This document shows, piece after piece, positions 53,587 through 62,966 of a stretch of DNA of 64,000 bases. The position numbers were made by a program, and so were the translations under genes. The notes below the pieces were generated by a model, which searched no databases, was not told the DNA's origin, and saw nothing but the letters and a program-made list of their open reading frames with translations. The stretch comes from Pseudopedobacter alpinus. Lineage in GTDB: Bacteria > Bacteroidota > Bacteroidia > Sphingobacteriales > Sphingobacteriaceae. Every line of letters starts with the position of its first letter. Within the stretch, counting starts at the first letter, position 1. The DNA lies in NCBI RefSeq assembly GCF_042684645.1, contig NZ_JBHULV010000021.1, positions 1-64,000 of the forward strand, in the 5' to 3' direction.

Positions 53587-54687
53587 CTATTTTGTAAATG
53601 GTAAAAAGTTAACTTCACTTTTCCCTAAATCTTTTGAAGTTGCCACTGCAATTCCACGCTGGTCATTTTCATTAACCGCACAATAAAAATGATAAACAAC
53701 TCCTTTATATTTTAAAACATAAGATTTATGTGCATAAAGCGCATCATAATCTTTTGATGATTCTATTAAATTTTCTCCTTGCCAATCGGTCCAATTCACT
53801 AAATCTTTAGAAACTGCAAAACGATTAAAAGCTCCATTTCTATCCTGCCAAAATGCACCAAAATAAAACATCACATATTTATCATCTATTCTCTGAATAA
53901 CCGCATCACCTGTAATCCCGACTGGGTGATGCATTACAGGATCTACTTTGTAACGTTCCCAATTATTCATATCATCAGAAACTGCCATTCCAATACGCTC
54001 GTACCAGCGTGTTTTCTTATTATTCTTCAAAGAATCACCTACAGCATTATAATACATCACAAATCGATGTCCAGTTAAACGATTTTTATCTGCAATCACC
54101 GAGCTTTTGAATAACTTATTTCTGTTTTCCCACCACCTTACATTGTCGTCTGAAGAAGATAAAACCGGCATTTCTAACCTTTGCCATTCATGAGCGATAG
54201 CAGGATTTTGTTTGGTAAAAGCCATCCCAATTGATAAAGGCTCAACTTCATAACCTTTCTCTTTACCTCCAAAATAAGACATCCAATAATTGCCATTATA
54301 TTTATTTAGCTTGTATTTACCGCCCCATTTATAATCCACCAAAGCATGATATCCTGCTTTCTGATTAGCGTCCCAAACATCTTCATCAGAAAAAGAAAGT
54401 TCTTTACCTTCTTGTTTCCAGTTTAATAAATCATCACTACTAGCTAACCAAGTTTCATACCCTCTCCCATCATAAATCAAATAACTCATGTACCATCTAC
54501 CATTTTTTCTAAAAATGGTAGGGCAATCCATTTTCTGATCATTACTCTGAGGAACCATAACCAAACCATATTTATAAGGCGTTTTCACTTCCTCATATAT
54601 CTTTTGCATCTCCGCATCAGAAATAGCTGTTTGAGCTTGTAAACTCAAAAAACTAAATACAAATAAGATGATGATTAAATACCTCAT
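53587..54687 (-). CDS. Secreted five-bladed beta-propeller putative glycosidase (GH43/GH117-like)
   Basis: A 366-aa exported protein with a signal peptide (about 1-18). Repeated strands such as CPTIFRKNGRWYMSYLIYDG, IGMAFTKQN, HRFVMYYNA and AVIQRIDDKYVMFYFGAFW mark a five-bladed propeller like GH43, GH32 and GH117. Conserved acids (D in MDCPTIF, D in TGDAVIQ, E near NEND) could form the active site, but I cannot fix the family. It is 3 nt from both neighbouring genes, between GH78 and GH2, so a pectin side-chain role is expected. Confidence 0.65.
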   Translation of the reverse strand: MRYLIIILFVFSFLSLQAQTAISDAEMQKIYEEVKTPYKYGLVMVPQSNDQKMDCPTIFRKNGRWYMSYLIYDGRGYETWLASSDDLLNWKQEGKELSFSDEDVWDANQKAGYHALVDYKWGGKYKLNKYNGNYWMSYFGGKEKGYEVEPLSIGMAFTKQNPAIAHEWQRLEMPVLSSSDDNVRWWENRNKLFKSSVIADKNRLTGHRFVMYYNAVGDSLKNNKKTRWYERIGMAVSDDMNNWERYKVDPVMHHPVGITGDAVIQRIDDKYVMFYFGAFWQDRNGAFNRFAVSKDLVNWTDWQGENLIESSKDYDALYAHKSYVLKYKGVVYHFYCAVNENDQRGIAVATSKDLGKSEVNFLPFTK

Positions 54688-54690
54688 GGT

Positions 54691-57414
54691 TTAATTTGTA
54701 ATAACGCTAAAATGATAAACTCCCGAACCAATTCTAATCCCATTTTTATTATTGTTAATCGCTTGCCCGTCCATTTTTGCTTTACCTTCTGGTAGAAAAA
54801 CAGCTGCATCGCAATTCACAGGAATTTCAACATCCATAGTAAAATCATTTTCAAACTTTGACCAAGAACTTTTAATAAATCCATAAGGCGATTTAAACTC
54901 GGCTTTAGCCTGATTAACACTTGCTACGGTTTGTGGATTAATAATAATATTTTGATAAGCCACACTATTTTCAGCTTGCTTAATTCCACATAACCCACTA
55001 TAAAACCATTCCATTAAATGTCCAAGCATTAAATGATTATTAGAGTTTTCACGTAAAGCTGCCCAAGACTCGGTTAAAGCTGTTGCTCCTGTAGCAATTT
55101 GGTAACCATAACCCGGTACATCAGAACGGTTGTTCATTTTATCGATAATGTCTGACCTTCCCGCATCTTCCAAAACACGTAAAACATAACGAAAACCAAT
55201 ATCGCCTGCTGTTAAACTATTATTTCTGCTTTCTATGTCTTTAATTAGGTTTTCAATTACTGCTGACTTATCCTTTTGGTTTACTAAGCCCATAAAAATG
55301 GCCATTGCATTAGCTGTTTGGCTACCCGTTGCATATTGTTTAGTATTGGTGTGAAAAAATTTATCGTTAAAAGCTTTTTTTACTTTTTCGGCTAGAGCCT
55401 GATATTTCTCCATGTCTGCTGTTTTACCAATTTGTTTGGCAATTTTGATCATCAGTGTTAAATCGTAATACCAAATTGCGGTAGCTGTTACACCCTTTGG
55501 AGTTAACTGAGAAACGCCTGATGCTTTTGGACCTAAATCGTACCAATCGCTCAAACCTTTTTCATTGATAAAATCTGTAGATTGGCTTTGGATATAATCT
55601 AGATATTTCACCATCATGGGATAGTTTTCATACAAAACTCCCTCATTTCCATACCATTGGTAAGCATACCAAGGAACAATGATAGAACTGCTTCCCCACT
55701 CTGGAGAATCTCTAAAAATATCTCCTCCCCAATTGAAAAAAACATATTCAGGAGCAATTTCAGGCACTAAACCTTCTTCTGTTTGCGAAGCTCTCATATC
55801 AGCCATCGCTTTATTTAACAAAGAAGCAATTTGATAATTGGCATTGATGGAACTGCCCATTAAATGCACTTGCTCTAGCCAGCCTAATTTCTCGCGGTGT
55901 GGACAGTCGGTTAGCACACTAGCCATGTTACTTTTTATCGCCCAATCTATTAAATCATAAGTTTGATTGTAAAGTGGGTTTGAACAAGTAAAAGAACCCG
56001 TTTTTGCTGCGGAATTTCGAGTATGTAATCCTTTTAATTCGATAATCTGAGCTTGATTTCCTGAATTTATAGCTAAGTTTTGAACTTCTAAATACCTAAA
56101 ACCATAATAAGAAAAACGAGGTTGCCATTCTTCCACAACATTTCCTTTTAAAATGTATTGAAAGTAATAAGGTTTGCCCGATGATTTTTGATTAGCTGTA
56201 AAGTCTGTATTAATTAATTCTGCCGGATAAACACGAATGGTATCTCCTGCACTTCCTTTTACTGTAATTGAGATAATCCCTGAGAAATTCTGACCCAAAT
56301 CATAAGCGGTTTTTTGTTTAGAAATTTCTGCTATTTTTTTGGCTTCAAATGTTTCAAATACCTTTAAAGGTTCCTGTTGCTGGGCAATCAACTTCGGAGG
56401 TCCATCAGTTATTAAAATATTTTTCCAGTTAGCATCATCAAAATTGACTTTGTTCCAGTTTTTTTGTTCTAAAGTAGCATCATAATCTTCGCCACCATAA
56501 ATACTACTGAATGTGATTGGTCCTTTACTAGTTTTCCAAGTTTCATCGCTTTTTATAAAAGCCATACTTCCATCCGCATATTCAATTTTCACCAAACAAA
56601 TCATTTTAGGGAAATCGAACATGTTTTTTGTCTTTCGATACCTTCCCTTTACTGGAGGGATAAAATAAAAGCCATTGCCTAACATCACGCCCAAAGCGTT
56701 TTTACCTTTTTTAAGCTGAGCAGTAATATCAAAACCTACATATTGTGCTTCTTTGTTGTATTTTGTCCAACCGGCATCTAAAAAATGGTCGCCAATTTTT
56801 GTACCATTAACAGAAAACTCAAAATGCCCTAAACCAGCCACAAAAGCGTAAGCATGTTTTACTTTCTTATCGATGTTAAACGATTTCCTGAATAGAGGCA
56901 ATTGGTTGTTTAAACTAATTTTATCTTTTTCACCATCAATAGGTAGTGGATTTTTTAATTTATAATCAAGCCTTTCATCTGTTATCCACCATGCTTGGTG
57001 CCAATCTTCTGGTTTTAAAATCCCAGTAATAAACTCCGCAGGTACAGACCATGCTGAAGCTTGATTGCGGTTGTCTTTAACCCTTACTTTCCAAAAATAT
57101 TTAGTGGCTGATGCCAAATCCTGACCATTATATTTAACATGAGTAGAGTTTGATGTAGAAACCCATTTACTATCCCAAACTGTTCCAAAATTTTTTTTCA
57201 AAGATTTTAAATCCTTTGAAACCAATAGCTGAAAAGCGGTTTGTTTAGTGTTTCTCACAGTAGATTTAATAATCCACGAAAAGTTTGGATGAACAGCGTC
57301 AAGCTCACTTGGATTGATTTTATATTCTACATTTAAATCATGAACCTCTAGCTGTTGTGCAAATATGGCTGCACAGCAATGAAGTAAAAGCAGTAAGAAT
57401 AAAATTCTTTTCAT
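54691..57414 (-). CDS. Secreted GH78 alpha-L-rhamnosidase
   Basis: A 907-aa enzyme and first gene of the 13-gene operon, with a signal peptide (about 1-20). An N-terminal fibronectin-like domain (NPSELDAVHPNFSWII) is followed by beta-sandwich domains (DHFLDAGWTKYNK, AYDLGQNFSGI). The catalytic (alpha/alpha)6 barrel begins near 480 with the hallmark DCPHREKLGWLEQ (503-515) and WGGDIFRDSPEWGSSSI. A C-terminal sandwich closes it. GH78 inverts alpha-L-rhamnosyl bonds. It follows the promoter box at 57620 on the minus strand. Confidence 0.9.
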   Translation of the reverse strand: MKRILFLLLLLHCCAAIFAQQLEVHDLNVEYKINPSELDAVHPNFSWIIKSTVRNTKQTAFQLLVSKDLKSLKKNFGTVWDSKWVSTSNSTHVKYNGQDLASATKYFWKVRVKDNRNQASAWSVPAEFITGILKPEDWHQAWWITDERLDYKLKNPLPIDGEKDKISLNNQLPLFRKSFNIDKKVKHAYAFVAGLGHFEFSVNGTKIGDHFLDAGWTKYNKEAQYVGFDITAQLKKGKNALGVMLGNGFYFIPPVKGRYRKTKNMFDFPKMICLVKIEYADGSMAFIKSDETWKTSKGPITFSSIYGGEDYDATLEQKNWNKVNFDDANWKNILITDGPPKLIAQQQEPLKVFETFEAKKIAEISKQKTAYDLGQNFSGIISITVKGSAGDTIRVYPAELINTDFTANQKSSGKPYYFQYILKGNVVEEWQPRFSYYGFRYLEVQNLAINSGNQAQIIELKGLHTRNSAAKTGSFTCSNPLYNQTYDLIDWAIKSNMASVLTDCPHREKLGWLEQVHLMGSSINANYQIASLLNKAMADMRASQTEEGLVPEIAPEYVFFNWGGDIFRDSPEWGSSSIIVPWYAYQWYGNEGVLYENYPMMVKYLDYIQSQSTDFINEKGLSDWYDLGPKASGVSQLTPKGVTATAIWYYDLTLMIKIAKQIGKTADMEKYQALAEKVKKAFNDKFFHTNTKQYATGSQTANAMAIFMGLVNQKDKSAVIENLIKDIESRNNSLTAGDIGFRYVLRVLEDAGRSDIIDKMNNRSDVPGYGYQIATGATALTESWAALRENSNNHLMLGHLMEWFYSGLCGIKQAENSVAYQNIIINPQTVASVNQAKAEFKSPYGFIKSSWSKFENDFTMDVEIPVNCDAAVFLPEGKAKMDGQAINNNKNGIRIGSGVYHFSVITN

Positions 57415-57619
57415 GATTTGTTTATATTTTCAAATCTTTAGTAATCGTTAAAAATTAATATTTTAGATATATTCGTTCAAAAATCTTAGATAAATTCCAA
57501 TGATTCTTATAGTTTTTACCTAAAATTACAGCAAACATTAATTGGTTTACAACGGTATTTGTGTAAAAAATACATTATAATATAAGAAAACATTAAAACA
57601 GATTTACTAAAGGTTTATT

Positions 57620-57627
57620 CAAATATA
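57620..57627 (-). promoter_or_regulatory. -7 promoter box of the 13-gene operon
   Basis: The minus strand reads TATATTTG, matching TAnnTTTG, about 205 nt upstream of the GH78 start. The wider sequence ATTCAAATATAAA matches the box before the 10-gene operon at 17592-17604. No clear -33 element was seen. Confidence 0.45.
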
Positions 57628-57706
57628 AATATATCATTTATATTTAAAAGAATTAATGGTGATTTTTCTATATTAAACCTGAATCCAAAAATATCACACG
57701 ATATTG

Positions 57707-57714
57707 TACTTTTG
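57707..57714 (+). promoter_or_regulatory. -7 promoter box of the IclR gene
   Basis: TACTTTTG matches the Bacteroidota TAnnTTTG consensus and ends only 4 nt before the IclR ATG at 57719. Transcription would then begin at or next to the start codon, giving a leaderless or nearly leaderless mRNA. A -33 element was not found. Confidence 0.5.
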
Positions 57715-57718
57715 TAAT

Positions 57719-58495
57719 ATGCAAACCGAAACGAAATCTAAATATCAAGCGCCAGCCTTAGAAAAAGGGTTAGACATCTTAGAATACCTATCTCAACAAT
57801 CTGTTCCAGTATCGCAAACGGAGATTGCTGTTAGTCTTAATAAAAGCTCTAACGAGATATATAGAATGCTTGTTTGCTTAGAAGACAGGGGGTATATTAT
57901 TCGTGATGAAGTATCGTCTAAATATAAATTATCTTTAAAGCTTTATCATTTATCGCACCAACATTCTGTAATTGACGAGCTTAGAACTGCAGCCATATAT
58001 TTAATGGAGGAGCTTAGTAGTGAGGTAAGAGAAGCTTGCCACATGAGTATTATTTATCATGATAAGGTGATGGTTGTTTTACACTCAAGAAGTCCAGAGC
58101 CCATTGCTCTTTCTATTGAGGAAGGAAATTTATTTCCTGTTGCTTTAACAGCATCAGGAAAAGTACTATTAGCCTATATGAAGCCAGAGGCGGCAAGCGC
58201 TTTACTTCAAAAAGATAATGATTATATAAAATTTAGTGCTGAGCAAAAAGATGATTTTAAAGAAACTTTAAAACAAATTAAAGCTAAAGGTTATTATTTA
58301 AAACAAAGTGAATTTGCCGATGGAATTGTAGATGTTTCTGTACCAGTAGGGAATGAAAAGACAGGAGTTAATGCTTGTTTAACCATATCTAGGTTACATA
58401 CTAAAACTGCGGTTCACAAAGAGAAGGATGAGCTAATAATAGTTGCGATGAAAAAATACGCACAAAAGATTCAGAAGAAGATTGGTTTAATTTAA
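57719..58495 (+). CDS. IclR-family transcriptional regulator
   Basis: 258 aa from the ATG at 57719; a TTG 15 nt earlier would add five residues but falls across the promoter box. The winged helix-turn-helix occupies about 10-75 (PALEKGLDILEYLSQQ, VSQTEIAVSLNKSSNEIYRML, EDRGYIIRD). The effector domain follows (LEELS..VREACHMSIIYHDKVMVV, FPVALTASGKVLLAYM, FADGIVDVSVPVG). IclR proteins such as KdgR bind small sugar-acid effectors and control pectin genes. Position opposite the 13-gene operon makes it the likely controller of that operon and itself. Effector unknown. Confidence 0.9.
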   Translation: MQTETKSKYQAPALEKGLDILEYLSQQSVPVSQTEIAVSLNKSSNEIYRMLVCLEDRGYIIRDEVSSKYKLSLKLYHLSHQHSVIDELRTAAIYLMEELSSEVREACHMSIIYHDKVMVVLHSRSPEPIALSIEEGNLFPVALTASGKVLLAYMKPEAASALLQKDNDYIKFSAEQKDDFKETLKQIKAKGYYLKQSEFADGIVDVSVPVGNEKTGVNACLTISRLHTKTAVHKEKDELIIVAMKKYAQKIQKKIGLI

Positions 58496-58520
58496 TAAAC
58501 TATTGCAATAAGATTTAGGA

Positions 58521-58559
58521 AAAGAAGCTGCATCTTTAAATTTAAAGATGCACTTCTTT
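58521..58559. terminator. Bidirectional hairpin terminator
   Basis: A perfect 22-bp palindrome GCATCTTTAAA/TTTAAAGATGC (58530-58551) is extended by AAAGAAG and CTTCTTT on either side, and followed by a T tract on the plus strand. It lies between the convergent IclR and GH78 genes and can serve both. Confidence 0.85.
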
Positions 58560-58561
58560 TT

Positions 58562-60733
58562 TTATAAAGCCTTATAGTCCACTAATAGTTCTTGGTTTGG
58601 TAAAATAGTTAACTGATAAATATAATCTGCTAACTTTTCAATTTTACCATAATTCGCTTTTGGTGTTTTTGAACTCTTAATTCTTAGAGTCCCAACACCT
58701 TCATTAGATAAAACTTTAACTTGATTTGTAGTACATTTTACGCTAACTTTTCCTTTTGGAGTAGGCACTTCCCCATTCATCCATTTTAAACCACCCAAAA
58801 TTGGCTCCACTTGATATTCGCTATAGCCCGGCGCTGTCGGCTTTACGCCTAAGTAATATTTGCCAAGTAAATAAATTGGACTGGCTCCCCAAGCATGGCA
58901 AAGGCTTTTTCCATAAGGGCGTCCATACATTTCTAAATGCGCTGCACCTTTTTTGTTTGGGTTGTATTCTTCCCAGAAAGAAGTTGCTCCTTCATTTAAC
59001 ATTCCGCCCCAATAGTTTTTCATTTCCTTTAAAACATAATCCTGTTCGCCCATGGCACACAATGCTTCCAACTCATAAAAACGCATGTAAGGTGTTGTGA
59101 TTTGAAGAATATCTTTATTGAGCAACACCTTATTTTTTATACTTTGTTTTTGTTCTTCAGTAAAATAATTAAAAAAAATACCGAACATATTAGCGTACCT
59201 GGTTACAATTTCCTGCACTTTACCGTCAATACGCTGGTGCTTCATCACGTTTTCCTTTTTATCCCAAAATACATCAAATAATTTTGTTTTTAAATCTTCA
59301 GCTACTTTTTGATAATATTTTTGGTCCTCGTTTTCACCTGCAATTTCAGCACTCACTGCCATAGCTTCTAAACTTCTTGCTAAAAGCATTTGTTCAAAAC
59401 TAACCTCACCAGTTTTTGGTAATCCGTTCGCCCAATCAATAAAAACCCAATCGCCTTCTAATGGTTCCAGAAATCCGTTTTTATTTCTTCTATTTAAGCA
59501 GAATTCCATCAATGATTTCATTCGTGGATAAAAAGTTTTGATGAATTTCGTATCTCCTGTGTGTAAATAGTAATCGTAAACACCAACAAACCAATACAAC
59601 GAATAATCCATGATAATATTTATATGAGCCGTAACAGGTTCTTTACCACGAAGAGCTAACAGCGTACGTTCTACGGAAGGCGAATCAAAGAACAAATAAT
59701 AATTCATTAAATAACTTTGATAAGCGTCGCCAGACCAAACCCAACGGTCGCGTTTAATCCCGTCTATAAAAAATTCGCGAGATGTTAGATGCATGGTGTA
59801 AGCTGATATGTCCCAAATTTTATTCAATTGTTCATCCGAAGATTTGAATGACCCACGATATTCTAAAGGTAAATATTCATAAAGCATGGAAATTGAATCA
59901 TATTTTACCGTTGCATCCGCTTGAACTTGAACGTAGCGGAATGCTTTAGATCCATCGTGTAAATATGTTTCAGGCTGGTTTCCATCAAAAGATAAATGAT
60001 CTAATGTTTCACATTTAGCAGAATCAAGCGCTTCCTCACGAGATTCACCATAATAAAGTGCTATTTTACCTTTTCCTTTTAAACCGTGAATTTTAATATA
60101 GCCAAAAGTTTCTTTACCAAAATCTACTAACTCTCCAGCTCCAAATTTTTCTACTTTTTTTGCGTTCCAAGGTGTGGTTTTTAATTTAAATTCGGAAGGC
60201 TTATTCTGTGGTAAATCAAAATTCCAAGAACCAACAGGCATCCAGGGTGTGCCAGATTGTTGTGCTTTTCCAGTTTCATCAATCCAAAGTTTATCTTCAT
60301 TAGTTACCTTCCAAGACGCATCAGATTTCACATACTTGCCATTAATATAAATAGCAGGCAGCACTTCTTGGTTATATACTTTAAAGGAAATTTTGTGTTT
60401 CCCGGCTGGAATTTTTATTGATTTTGGTTGCCCGTAAACCTGAGTACCATCTAAAAGTAATTGAAAAGGTCCTTCTGAGTAAATTTTGACCTCGTCTGGT
60501 TCTGGAATATCTACCTCTGTTTGAAAAGTTACCAAAGCATAAGGACTATAATATTGCCAAAGCGGTGGAAATACTGCTTCACGCTCTGTACGTCTCACTT
60601 GCATTTTATTGCTTAACCAAATTTCAAAATCTCCCGGATACCAAATCCATGTGGCTTTTTGTTGTGCTAAAGCAGTTTCAGCAAATAAAGCGCAAAAAAA
60701 TAACAGCAAAATATATTTTGTTTTAAAAACCAT
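58562..60733 (-). CDS. Secreted GH78-type alpha-L-rhamnosidase (compact form)
   Basis: 723 aa from the ATG at 60733, chosen because a proper signal peptide (FKTKYILLLFFCALFAETALAQ) follows it; the in-frame ATG at 60769 adds 12 residues. Beta-sandwich domains (about 25-285) precede an (alpha/alpha)6 barrel with IDGIKRDRWVWSGD, a variant of the GH78 DCP-R-ERLGW-GD motif, and MDYSLYWFVGVYDYY. WANG and FWEEYNP motifs and a C-terminal sandwich follow. The missing DCP makes strict GH78 membership less sure than for the other copy. It pairs with the upstream GH28. Confidence 0.8.
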   Translation of the reverse strand: MVFKTKYILLLFFCALFAETALAQQKATWIWYPGDFEIWLSNKMQVRRTEREAVFPPLWQYYSPYALVTFQTEVDIPEPDEVKIYSEGPFQLLLDGTQVYGQPKSIKIPAGKHKISFKVYNQEVLPAIYINGKYVKSDASWKVTNEDKLWIDETGKAQQSGTPWMPVGSWNFDLPQNKPSEFKLKTTPWNAKKVEKFGAGELVDFGKETFGYIKIHGLKGKGKIALYYGESREEALDSAKCETLDHLSFDGNQPETYLHDGSKAFRYVQVQADATVKYDSISMLYEYLPLEYRGSFKSSDEQLNKIWDISAYTMHLTSREFFIDGIKRDRWVWSGDAYQSYLMNYYLFFDSPSVERTLLALRGKEPVTAHINIIMDYSLYWFVGVYDYYLHTGDTKFIKTFYPRMKSLMEFCLNRRNKNGFLEPLEGDWVFIDWANGLPKTGEVSFEQMLLARSLEAMAVSAEIAGENEDQKYYQKVAEDLKTKLFDVFWDKKENVMKHQRIDGKVQEIVTRYANMFGIFFNYFTEEQKQSIKNKVLLNKDILQITTPYMRFYELEALCAMGEQDYVLKEMKNYWGGMLNEGATSFWEEYNPNKKGAAHLEMYGRPYGKSLCHAWGASPIYLLGKYYLGVKPTAPGYSEYQVEPILGGLKWMNGEVPTPKGKVSVKCTTNQVKVLSNEGVGTLRIKSSKTPKANYGKIEKLADYIYQLTILPNQELLVDYKAL

Positions 60734-60789
60734 CGCTTTAAAGTTTCGGTTAAATTTTGATTTTAACATACTTAATGCTCTCCTAGAAA

Positions 60790-62226
60790 TTATGGATTTT
60801 CTTTTACAGAGCTGTTTGAAATTATTTTACCGTTAATAACCACATTATCAAAAGTTATATCTTTGACATAGTCAACCTTCATTGGGATTTCTACCCCTTT
60901 GATGTTGATATTTACGAGTTTAACATGTTGTACAGGCGATGATTCATAGGCTGCCGACAACAAGCCATATTTACCCCCATTTTCAACTTCTAGGTTCTCT
61001 ACCCAAATATTACGGATGGTAGGAATAAAATTTCCTGGCTTTTCATAAAACATATTAAATCTGATGGCAGCATCTTTATAAGTACCCACCTTAGTATCCT
61101 TCATAAAAACATTTTCTATAATTCCGCCTCGTGATGAGCTTGTTTTTATCCTTAACACCCTGTCTAAATCTGGGCTATCCATGGTATTGTTTAGCGCATA
61201 AATATTCCTAGCTCCGCCAGCGATTTCGCTACCAATCACCACACCACCATGACCTTCTTTCATCATACAATTTTCTATGATATGATTTTCTGCTGGCCTA
61301 ACAATGCGTCTGCCGTCTTGATCTCGACCTGATTTAATAGCGATACAGTCATCGCCAGTATCGAAATAACAGTCTTTGATGAGTACATTTTTACAGGATT
61401 CGGGATCACAACCATCGTTGTTTGGACCAAGAGAAACTACCTTCACCCTTTCAATGGTCACGTTCTCACACAATACGGGATTCATGAACCACATAGGTGA
61501 ATTGATCATCTTCACATCAGAAATTAACACGTTTTTACAGTTATAAGGCTGGAACATATTAGGACGCAACCAATAGCCGTCACCAAAAATACGTTCTTTT
61601 GGATCAATTTCTTTATACATCATTTGATGCAAAGCTTCTCTTGCGGGTGTTTGCTTTGGCATTCCTTCTTTCCATCCGTAAGTTTTACTACCATTCCAGT
61701 TCCACCAGTTATTATTATCAGCATTACCGTCAAGTATTCCGTTACCGGTAACAGCGATGTTCTCTTCGTCATAAGCGTAAATTTGGGGCGAATAATTCAT
61801 ACATTCCATCCCTTCCCAACGTGTAAAAACGATAGGATAATCATCAGAATTACGACTAAAAAGAATAGTTGCTCCATCTTCCAGATGAAGATTAACATTG
61901 CTTTTTAAATAAATAGGGCCTGTTAAAAACACAGCTGAAGGCACAACTATCTTGCCCCCTCCATTTTTATTACACGCTTCAATCGCTTTCTTAAAAGCTT
62001 CAGAGTTCTTTGTTTTTCCATCTCCTATCGCACCAAAATCCGTAACTTTGTACACCTTATCCAGAAATTTCGGTGCTTTTATCTGTTTACGCAATTGCTT
62101 TATCTCTCTTAGAGGCTGTTTACCTTTTGCCCAAACTTTATGTTTTTGGGCTATAGCAGAAAAACATAATGACAATAAAAAAGTGGCACTGAATGCTATT
62201 TTTAAAATTTTTTTTCTCGAATTCAT
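60790..62226 (-). CDS. Secreted GH28 polygalacturonase/rhamnogalacturonase-type enzyme
   Basis: A 478-aa beta-helix enzyme with a signal peptide (about 1-27, CFSAIAQ). All GH28 blocks are visible: NNDG with D271, GDDC with D292 and D293, GHGG with H326, and RIKT with R359 and K361. The pre-helix region has VTDFGAIGDG and ILDGNADNNNWWNWNG. It differs clearly from the other GH28 in this window (NNDG versus NTDG). It is followed by the compact rhamnosidase, as expected for a pair acting on the alternating GalA-Rha backbone. Confidence 0.88.
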   Translation of the reverse strand: MNSRKKILKIAFSATFLLSLCFSAIAQKHKVWAKGKQPLREIKQLRKQIKAPKFLDKVYKVTDFGAIGDGKTKNSEAFKKAIEACNKNGGGKIVVPSAVFLTGPIYLKSNVNLHLEDGATILFSRNSDDYPIVFTRWEGMECMNYSPQIYAYDEENIAVTGNGILDGNADNNNWWNWNGSKTYGWKEGMPKQTPAREALHQMMYKEIDPKERIFGDGYWLRPNMFQPYNCKNVLISDVKMINSPMWFMNPVLCENVTIERVKVVSLGPNNDGCDPESCKNVLIKDCYFDTGDDCIAIKSGRDQDGRRIVRPAENHIIENCMMKEGHGGVVIGSEIAGGARNIYALNNTMDSPDLDRVLRIKTSSSRGGIIENVFMKDTKVGTYKDAAIRFNMFYEKPGNFIPTIRNIWVENLEVENGGKYGLLSAAYESSPVQHVKLVNINIKGVEIPMKVDYVKDITFDNVVINGKIISNSSVKENP

Positions 62227-62966
62227 AACTTTGTTACTACTAGAGTTAATAATGTTCTTAAATTAATTACCTTTTATTTGTTAAAATCAGCCTATTTATT
62301 TTTCCGATACCCACGGAGGAGAAATGCTGTACCAACTAAATTCCTTAACTATCTTTGGTCACCGTTCTTGCTTTTTGGCAGGTTACTTTTCCTTTTCTCC
62401 ATTTATTTCACTGATATTAATAAACACTACGGTATTATCATAATTAAAAGCAAAAACATCATCCATTCCAACTTTCTTTATCCATTTACAGAGCAGTTAC
62501 TTTTTGCCATCTGCTTTTTTAAAAACACCAATTTCATGTCAATTTAAAGCCCCGGAAAAAATTCCAAGGCTTTTGGCAATAATAAATACACTATTTAACA
62601 CCAATTAATCATGTGTAAAAGCAATCTAAGGGATGATTACAAATTATGCCAGTAGTTTCTTATACAAAATTGAGTAATAACTAAAAAAATAATTTATTTT
62701 TAGTTTTGAAATAAGTCCATTAAAAACCTTTGTTTAATTTGTTAAACCTAAAAATAAAAAACAAAAAAATCAAATAAAATCAAAAATAAAAGAAGAAAAA
62801 TTTAATAGTGAATAACATTTATAATACTCACTTTTGTAAGTAGGTGATGTAATCAAAACATAAAAAAACCTGAAGCTTCAACTTTTGAGTAGATGGCTTC
62901 AGGTTTAGATTGCATGTTAACTCTTTCTTTCCAATTTAATTTCGCAAGTAGAACATAATCTGAAGT
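62227..62966. other. Long intergenic region upstream of the GH28-GH78 pair
   Basis: This 740-nt AT-rich region holds no convincing gene. A possible minus-strand -7 box TATTTTTG is at 62781-62788, which would give the GH28 gene a leader of about 550 nt. A weak imperfect hairpin (AAAGCC...GGCTTT, 62546-62573) and a clear minus-strand terminator (62866-62906) are present. A short hydrophobic plus-strand reading frame (62278-62547) looks accidental. Confidence 0.5.
62866..62906 (-). terminator. Terminator after the right-edge beta-helix gene
   Basis: On the minus strand AAACCTGAAGC (62906-62896) pairs with GCTTCAGGTTT (62876-62866) over 11 bp with a 19-nt loop, followed by a run of T residues. 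It lies 61 nt after the stop at 62967. Confidence 0.8.

Larger units (their letters stand above)
57415..57718. other. Divergent promoter region between the 13-gene operon and the IclR gene
   Basis: About 300 nt of very AT-rich sequence hold a minus-strand box at 57620-57627 and a plus-strand box at 57707-57714. No gene is present. The IclR protein probably binds here, but I did not see a clear operator palindrome. Confidence 0.55.

Noticed and set aside
62278..62547. Small hydrophobic plus-strand reading frame
   Set aside because: TTG start, low-complexity composition, no recognisable family and no regulatory signals.
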